The notes under the pieces are model-generated. The model was not told the DNA's origin. It did not search any database and saw only the letters and a program-made list of their open reading frames with translations. Both the position numbers and the translations under genes were made by a program. DNA of 64,000 nt from Branchiostoma floridae (Eukaryota > Chordata > Leptocardii > Amphioxiformes > Branchiostomatidae): NCBI RefSeq assembly GCF_000003815.2, contig NC_049980.1, positions 28,576,218 through 28,640,217 of the forward strand, written 5' to 3'. Shown one piece after another: positions 58,355 to 64,000 of the stretch; within the stretch, counting starts at the first letter, position 1, and each line of letters opens with the position of its first letter.

Positions 58355-58710
58355 ATGACTGCTTACCTCTGTGGATGGTGTTCAGCACCAAGGATAGGCA
58401 TGTTTACGTGTGTGTGGATAGTGTTCAGCACCAAGGATAGGCATGTTTTCATGTGTGTACACGTGTGGTTGGTGTTCAGCACCATTGACATGTAACGTTA
58501 TGCTTTCATGTGTGTGGATGGAGTTCAGTGCCATTGACATGTATGTCTGACTGTGTGTAAATGGTGTTCAGCATCTCAGTGCAGCGAAAAATGATGTTTG
58601 CATGTGTGTAGATATTGTTGAGCACGTAGAGCAGTTGTGCTTGCTTCTACACACAAGCACAACTGCTCTACGTGTTCAGCACCATTGGCAAGCCTGATCG
58701 TATGTGTTTG
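58355..58710 (+). repeat. decayed minisatellite, GTGTTCAGCACCA unit
   Basis: GTGGATGGTGTTCAGCACCA-like units recur at irregular ~50-60-bp spacing, with the linked words GACATGTA and GCATGTTT. One unit contains the hairpin at 58623. Confidence 0.65.
58623..58674. repeat. perfect 21-bp-stem hairpin
   Basis: CACGTAGAGCAGTTGTGCTTG, a 10-base loop, then its exact reverse complement. It sits inside a minisatellite unit, between VPS33B and CCDC124. Confidence 0.9.
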
Positions 58711-59121
58711 GATAGATCCCGATCAGCAATGAGATTTTCATCCTGGAGTCAAACTTTTATTGTTGCAAAGCGTTAACGTTACAGTTGCAGTCACATAGAT
58801 GCATACATAAAGGTATGTTGCACTTGCAATCGTCCTCATTTTCTTATTGGTAAAAAAACAAACAAAAACATACCAATGATTCTTTCCTGTCCGCTTTTTG
58901 GACCAGATCTGCTAGAAATACGTTTTTCGTACCGGTACCATGTATTGTAAAGTTTTTACGTTACCGAATCCACCTCGAGGGAGAAACTTTTATACATGAC
59001 CAAGGCCAAGGATGACAATCCACGATACAAAAGCGCACCTAGCGAAATTATCAAGGACTGCAGGAATGTGTTGACCATACAGAAGCGCCACCTACTGCGA
59101 AAATTAGAAACTACAGAAAAG

Positions 59122-62100
59122 ATGGCAGTCTCAGCTGTGCTCGGGCCGAAACTGCCGGATCTTCAGTACCTAAAACGGCTTGCAAGGGACCAGCTGGTTC
59201 ATCTGTTGGAGTCGGTAGGTCAAAGAAAGTCATATCTGTCAACAGAACTCGGTTATAAGGGGCAAAATCCATTGAGATTTGACAGAGAAGCGTTGTAGTT
59301 TTAAAGGGGAGGGGCCACATGGGAAGCTATACTATAGCATTATGTCACCCGTACAAACAAGTTGCACAGTTTAGATAATGGGGATGTTGGCTGATCTGTA
59401 CTGTTATGAATTGGAGTCCAACAGTCCAAGATAGAATATGCACTACAAAACTCAATTCGTGAGTTCGTAACTTCTTCTGAGATATCAGGTGACTAGAGGA
59501 GTTCATGCATTATACCCGAAGTGATCATGTTCAGGATCGTGCAAGATCTTTTATTACCTCCATGAAATGTCATGGAATGGAGGTTATATTTTCTGTTATG
59601 TGTCTCTGTCTGTGTAGATGATTACTCAAGAACGGCTGGATGGATTGGTTTCATACTTGTTGTGTTGGTGGGGTGTGATGAAAGCTCGAATCGATGAGAT
59701 CTTGGGAGCCGTATCTGTCGTTATAATCGATGTAATGATATCAGAAATCACCCCTATATTTGAGATATATTGGTACAGGCATCGTGCTGTATGTGTTTGT
59801 TAATGGGCTTAGCTGCAAGCAGATAGTGAGGTGACAGCTGTTTGGGGAACCCCCAGTAGTTTTATTTATGTCTGCTTAGGACTGTTTGAAATATTTGTAA
59901 CAGTTGGCACGGTAGTTACCTCCATGAAATGTCGTGGAGGTTATATTTTCTGTTATGTGTCTCTGTCTGTGTACAAGATTACTCAAGAACGGCTGGATGG
60001 ATTGGTTTCATACTTGTTGTGTTGGTGGGCTGTGATGAAAGCTCGAATCGATGTGATTTTGGGCGCCGTATCTGTCGTTATAATCGATGTAATAATATCA
60101 GAAATCCCCCCTATATCTGCGATATATTGGAACAGGCATCATGATTTAAGTGTTTGTTAATGGGCTTAGCTCCAAACAGATAGTGAGGTGATTTGTTTGA
60201 CAGCTGTTTGGGGAACCCCGAGTTTTTTTAATATTATAATTAGTTTTATTTATGTCTGCTTAGGATATCATGGAGATGTGAAGCGTAAGTATAATTGTAA
60301 GAAGTTGAGGTACATTTAACGGTAATGCTTAACAGGTATGGATGTCTCACATACTGTTCTGCTGATTTGAGTGACATGGTGATTAAAATGCCATTAGGTC
60401 CTCTCATCTTAGATGGGTTGGGTGTCAGAAGTTTTATGGGCAATACAGATGTTCTGATTTCGTTACGATAAGGGACAGTTGTTACTTGTCTCTTTCGTAG
60501 CCAATGGTACTTGTTTTTTAGCAGACGGGGTTGGCGCCAAGTATTCATCTTACAGTTAATGTAGGGCTATCAGAGGAAAGTGTGCATCTCATTTTTGTAC
60601 CGTGTGAACAGCTGATGTTATGACATATTGGTGGAAAATCAAATCACCATCTGACTAAAGTTGGCCACATCCCTTCTTCTTTCTGAGTTTCCCAACTTCC
60701 TCCCACCACACCGCTCTGAGGCACATAGTCGAACCTCAATAATGCTGACAACCTTAGACAGTTTAAATGCCAAACATCAAGCTTAAGGAACACCACGCAG
60801 CCATATGCCGTCGACCTCTTAAACGCACATTACACAATTAAGTGTCACATTTTAATAATTACTAATCAGATGGACATCCTCTGTGTCATTAAATAAATAC
60901 ACCACTACTTTCCCATAACATTTATAACCATTACTCTCAAATACAACCGTATAAACATACATACCATCCACAAAAAAACAATAAATATTTCATGGAGGTA
61001 TGAGGTCCCCGAACTCTAGTTATTTCAATCCTTTTTTTGGGCGTTTTCACTTTGAATAACATAGGAAGGGTATACATTTAGTGCAAATCAATGTCTATGT
61101 TAATCAAATAATGCTATAAATATCCTACACTTTAATTCTCTGTAACCTCCAGTCCCCAGGAAGAAAGGACCTGGTCATTGACCCTGACCTGATGACACCC
61201 TTGGACAGAATAGCGGGGGCTTCACTTCTCAAGGTAGGTTAGAGGATAGATCCTCCAACAAAACATGTCTGAAGGTAAATTAAGTAGATATATCTTGAAA
61301 CGTCAATAGTAGTAGTAGAACTACCTATAGTATATCAATATCTCTGTCTTAGTATCATCAGAGCTTCCTGTTGTAAGTTTGTGAGCTGTCTGGACCAAGA
61401 ATTAAGGAAATGGAGATAGACACTGTCTCGTATACACCTCATGGTTAACATACCTAGTTCAATATCTTCATTAATACTGTTACGTCACTGTATGCAGATA
61501 GAACACATGACTCGGTGAGTAGTCATCAGTTGTAGAAAGTCTATAACATCCCCTGACCTTGTTGATGGATAAGGCCCTGATGATGTACTTGTATATCATA
61601 TACTGTAAATGGTTTCAAGTTGGCGGGGATTTAATTTCACGGTAGAGGGGAAAAGAACTTTTCGCGGTGGTTTTAAGTTCGCGGTAGCACCATGCACTGT
61701 AGTCTCTTACTGCCATGGAAAATGTTTGCGGTGGTTTTAAGTTCACGGTGAAGGGCCACCGCGAAAACCGCTAACATTAAACCACCGCAAAAGTTTGTAC
61801 ATTTACAGTACATGCTTCTCTCATTCAATTGTTTGTCATCTTTTCTGATGAGCAGCAACATGGTGTGGACAAGATATTCAAACTGGATCGAACCAAGATA
61901 CATGGCGGGTGTGATCAGTAAGTGACAAAGTCTTCAATGCATTCCCTTTTCATGTGAAAACAATATACTTCCTACTGACATAGTGTCTTTGCCTTTTACA
62001 CTGGCTGTAAATATCATTACAGTATAAGAATACAACATGGTGTACTCAGTGTCACCCAACAAGGTATCAGCCCTACCTTGGGTAGGATCGCCAAACAACT

Positions 62101-63843
62101 GAAAAAAACACATTGTTTCAATGCAAAATGCCCCAGAAGTAGATAGAATTTATTTTATTGCAGTGTCCTCAAACAAAACATACCAGTATTATAAACAAAC
62201 ATCATTTTCAACATCCAAACCCAGTATTTAACACCATGGTGCATGTAAAGTGTGCAAATCATTTGATGGAAGTCTGTGCAATGCAACTACAAAGCCCAAG
62301 CAGAGCCATAAAATCTGGACCTGTCCGGAATCCAGAATATCCATATTTACCATTATATCAGCCCATGTGTGAAATAATACTGTACATGAACAGAAAAGCT
62401 TCTGTTTGTGGTTCCAAGTAATCTTATTTGGCTCTAAATCAATGTCTAAGTGGTTGCATCACTTCATTGTTATGAAAAAAGAATGCTTAAACTTTTATTA
62501 TGGTAACCATTTAGACAACAGTGATTTGGGGATTTGTTTTCATGTTGTGAACACTTGTGGAATATCTTACTTGTTCAGTTTTCTTACCAGTAGAGAATAA
62601 GATTTGCATCTTATGACCTTTTAAAATGGACAGAAAGTTTAACAATTTTATTTCCCACCCTAACAGGCTGGTTTACCTGGTTAGGTCAAAGTTAACCACC
62701 ACAAAGTTGATAGCAGGTGAGTTGTTACGTTACTACAGTAGAATCTGCTTAATTGCACACCCCATATGCCAGCATACTTCATGCAATTATCCATGTTGTG
62801 TAACAACTAATACAAAGTTATCAAGCTGGACCGCACCGGTTTGGTATTTTGGGATTTGTGATGATCTGTTGTGCAATTAACTAGCTTCTACTGTACTGTA
62901 ACAGTAATGCCTCAATAATGGCGACATTACAAAATTAATGTACGCATTTATCGCAGTGTAAGTGAGTGATTCCTCAACTATCTGATCACTACCATTTGAG
63001 ACAGTGATGTTCCTTTCCCCACTGTTGAAATTGTATGCTGTGAACTATGTACTGTTTTTCCCCCAACTGCAAAAATCACCGACTGCACTGTTAAATGGAT
63101 TGGCAGTAATACCACAGTCACTGCTTGCCAATAGGTACTAGGTTACTAATCATGTTAAATCTGATGGATTAGAAAATAGTGTTTTGTCATTGTTTGTGTC
63201 CACAGACCAGATCACAGCAGACATCAGAGATAATAGGAAAAGGAAGTACAAGATCATCATGACACCAAGAAGGGTAAGTATCCTTGGTAGCTTTGTTATA
63301 ATGACTCAGAGATGGAATTTGACTGGTTTTGACTTTATTTATCTTTCTCAAGAAGTAAGAAGAGTAAGTGTAACAGCTACATGTAAATCATCTGTGTAGG
63401 TAGTTACATTGTACAGAACAAAAACTTTGTGTTAACTCAATATATGGATGCATCAAACATTTGACTATCCTTCTGTCTTGAAGTTTTTAAAAATTGAAAT
63501 GATCTATTACCTAGGTTATCATGTTACCTTGCGGACATGTAATGTTAGTGTTTTGTCGGAATAGACTGATTCCAAAGCCCCTTCAACCTTGGGCAAAACG
63601 TAAAATGCAAAAAAGACAAACACATGAAAAATGTAAATATTCCATGGACATGCAGACACTACATTATCTGTTGAACAGCTAATTACCATGCTATCATTGA
63701 TAAACTGCTAATTGTGATAGGCAGTAAGGATTGGTGTATGCAGAAGTTTATACCGCTGCTATGTATGTTGATAATCGTATGCTGTTTCCCACCTCAGCTT
63801 CAAGTGTGTGACATGGTTTTGGAACATGAAGGAGTATTTGGAC
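59122..63843 (+). CDS. VPS33B: VPS33B, first six coding exons (continues off the window)
   Basis: Exons 59122-59214, 61153-61233, 61856-61917, 62667-62716, 63206-63273 and 63798-63843, phases 0, 0, 2, 1, 0, 1, all GT-AG. The protein begins MAVSAVLGPKLPDLQYLKRL, then ARDQLVHLLES-SPGRKDLVI, DPDLMTPLDRIAGASLLK and QHGVDKIFKLDRTK. QLVYLVRSKLTTTKLIAD, RKYKIIMTPRR and LQVCDMVLEHEGVFG follow. This matches human VPS33B over its first 150 residues. I prefer the ATG at 59122, which matches the human start, over 58996 (42 residues longer). VPS33B is a Sec1/Munc18 protein that pairs with VIPAS39 in late-endosomal and granule fusion. The rest, including most of the SM fold, lies beyond 64000. Exon 3 could start three bases earlier (an extra Gln). 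Confidence 0.93.
59557..60998. mobile_element. candidate DNA transposon remnant in VPS33B intron 1
   Basis: The left CCTCCATGAAAT and right ATTTCATGGAGG are inverted, each flanked by TA (59555-59556, 60999-61000). Inside, a 362-bp segment (GGTTATATTTTCTGTTATGT, CTCAAGAACGGCTGGATGGA, GTTTGGGGAACCCC) occurs twice, at 59557 and 59919. The frames at 59618-59803 and 59831-60160 are the same translated repeat; I see no recognised transposase motif. Confidence 0.55.
61601..61810. mobile_element. Tc1/mariner-type MITE, copy 2 (VPS33B intron 2)
   Basis: TA|CTGTAAATG...CATTTACAG|TA with internal TTCGCGGTGGTTTTAAGTTC repeats, the same family as the element at 53002. Confidence 0.8.
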
Positions 63844-64000
63844 GTAAGTGTACTCTACTAGGTCTAGTGTTCAATACTACTTGTGCATAGTTTATACCAA
63901 CATGCCTGTCAGTGTCTGTATACCGTTCTATATGTTGTTCATTACTGACCATAATAATGCAAGAATGGTGACCTTCATAGCAAGACTACCAGTGATGAAC

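Noticed and set aside
58996-59121. 42-residue N-terminal extension of VPS33B
   Set aside because: The ATG at 59122 aligns with the human start; the extension has no known counterpart, though it cannot be excluded as an alternative start.

Overview
The window looks like nuclear DNA of a cephalochordate (amphioxus, Branchiostoma-like). Its genes are intron-rich and of chordate type. Single-copy orthologues of human genes keep human-like protein lengths. Innate-immunity families typical of amphioxus (a fibrinogen-related protein and a leucine-rich-repeat/death-domain protein) sit among them. The non-coding DNA is dense with short terminal-inverted-repeat elements. Two 100-base N runs are assembly gaps. 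There are no operons or other bacterial features. The species call is an inference from gene content, not from a database match.

Layout, left to right. Bases 1-7,200 hold at most one terminal exon of an upstream gene, then decayed repeats and a transposon nested in a palindrome. At 7.35-10.9 kb lie two divergent two-exon genes for small secreted proteins, each with its signal peptide in exon 1 and an intron (phase 1) directly after it. At 12.7-15.9 kb is a four-exon secreted fibrinogen-domain protein. At 16-24 kb are repeat elements (a G/C-rich element holding a 64-bp tandem array, and a piggyBac-type MITE) and a small unrecognised gene with coding exon 22.1-22.5 kb. At 25.5-30.3 kb is a seven-exon protein with 19 leucine-rich repeats and a C-terminal death domain. 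At 31.2-33.3 kb (minus) is neugrin, head-to-head with DCP2 (33.8-38.6 kb, plus) across a 492-bp promoter with two YY1-type motifs. PGAP4/TMEM246 is at 44.5-45.8 kb (plus, interrupted by a gap), convergent with nicotinamide riboside kinase at 47.2-50.5 kb (minus). A small acidic unknown protein is at 52.0-52.35 kb (minus), CCDC124 at 54.6-56.7 kb (plus), and the first six coding exons of VPS33B run from 59.1 kb off the right edge (plus).

Most recognised genes are housekeeping: mRNA decapping (DCP2), mitochondrial ribosome/rRNA biogenesis (neugrin), ribosome hibernation (CCDC124), NAD+ salvage (NMRK), GPI-anchor side-chain modification (PGAP4) and late-endosomal fusion (VPS33B). They form no single pathway. 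Human NGRN and VPS33B are both on 15q26.1, and NMRK1 and PGAP4 both on 9q, so part of the order may be ancient linkage. The accessory content lies in the first 30 kb.

The most notable observations are: an AT-AC U12-type intron in DCP2 that resolves an apparent stop; a duplicated NMRK P-loop exon carrying one extra base; a fibrinogen domain lacking part of the calcium site and the second disulphide; the pair of secreted proteins; and transposon insertions whose empty sites are preserved nearby (a Harbinger-type MITE inside one arm of a palindrome, and a 669-bp foldback element inside a duplicated CCDC124 first exon).
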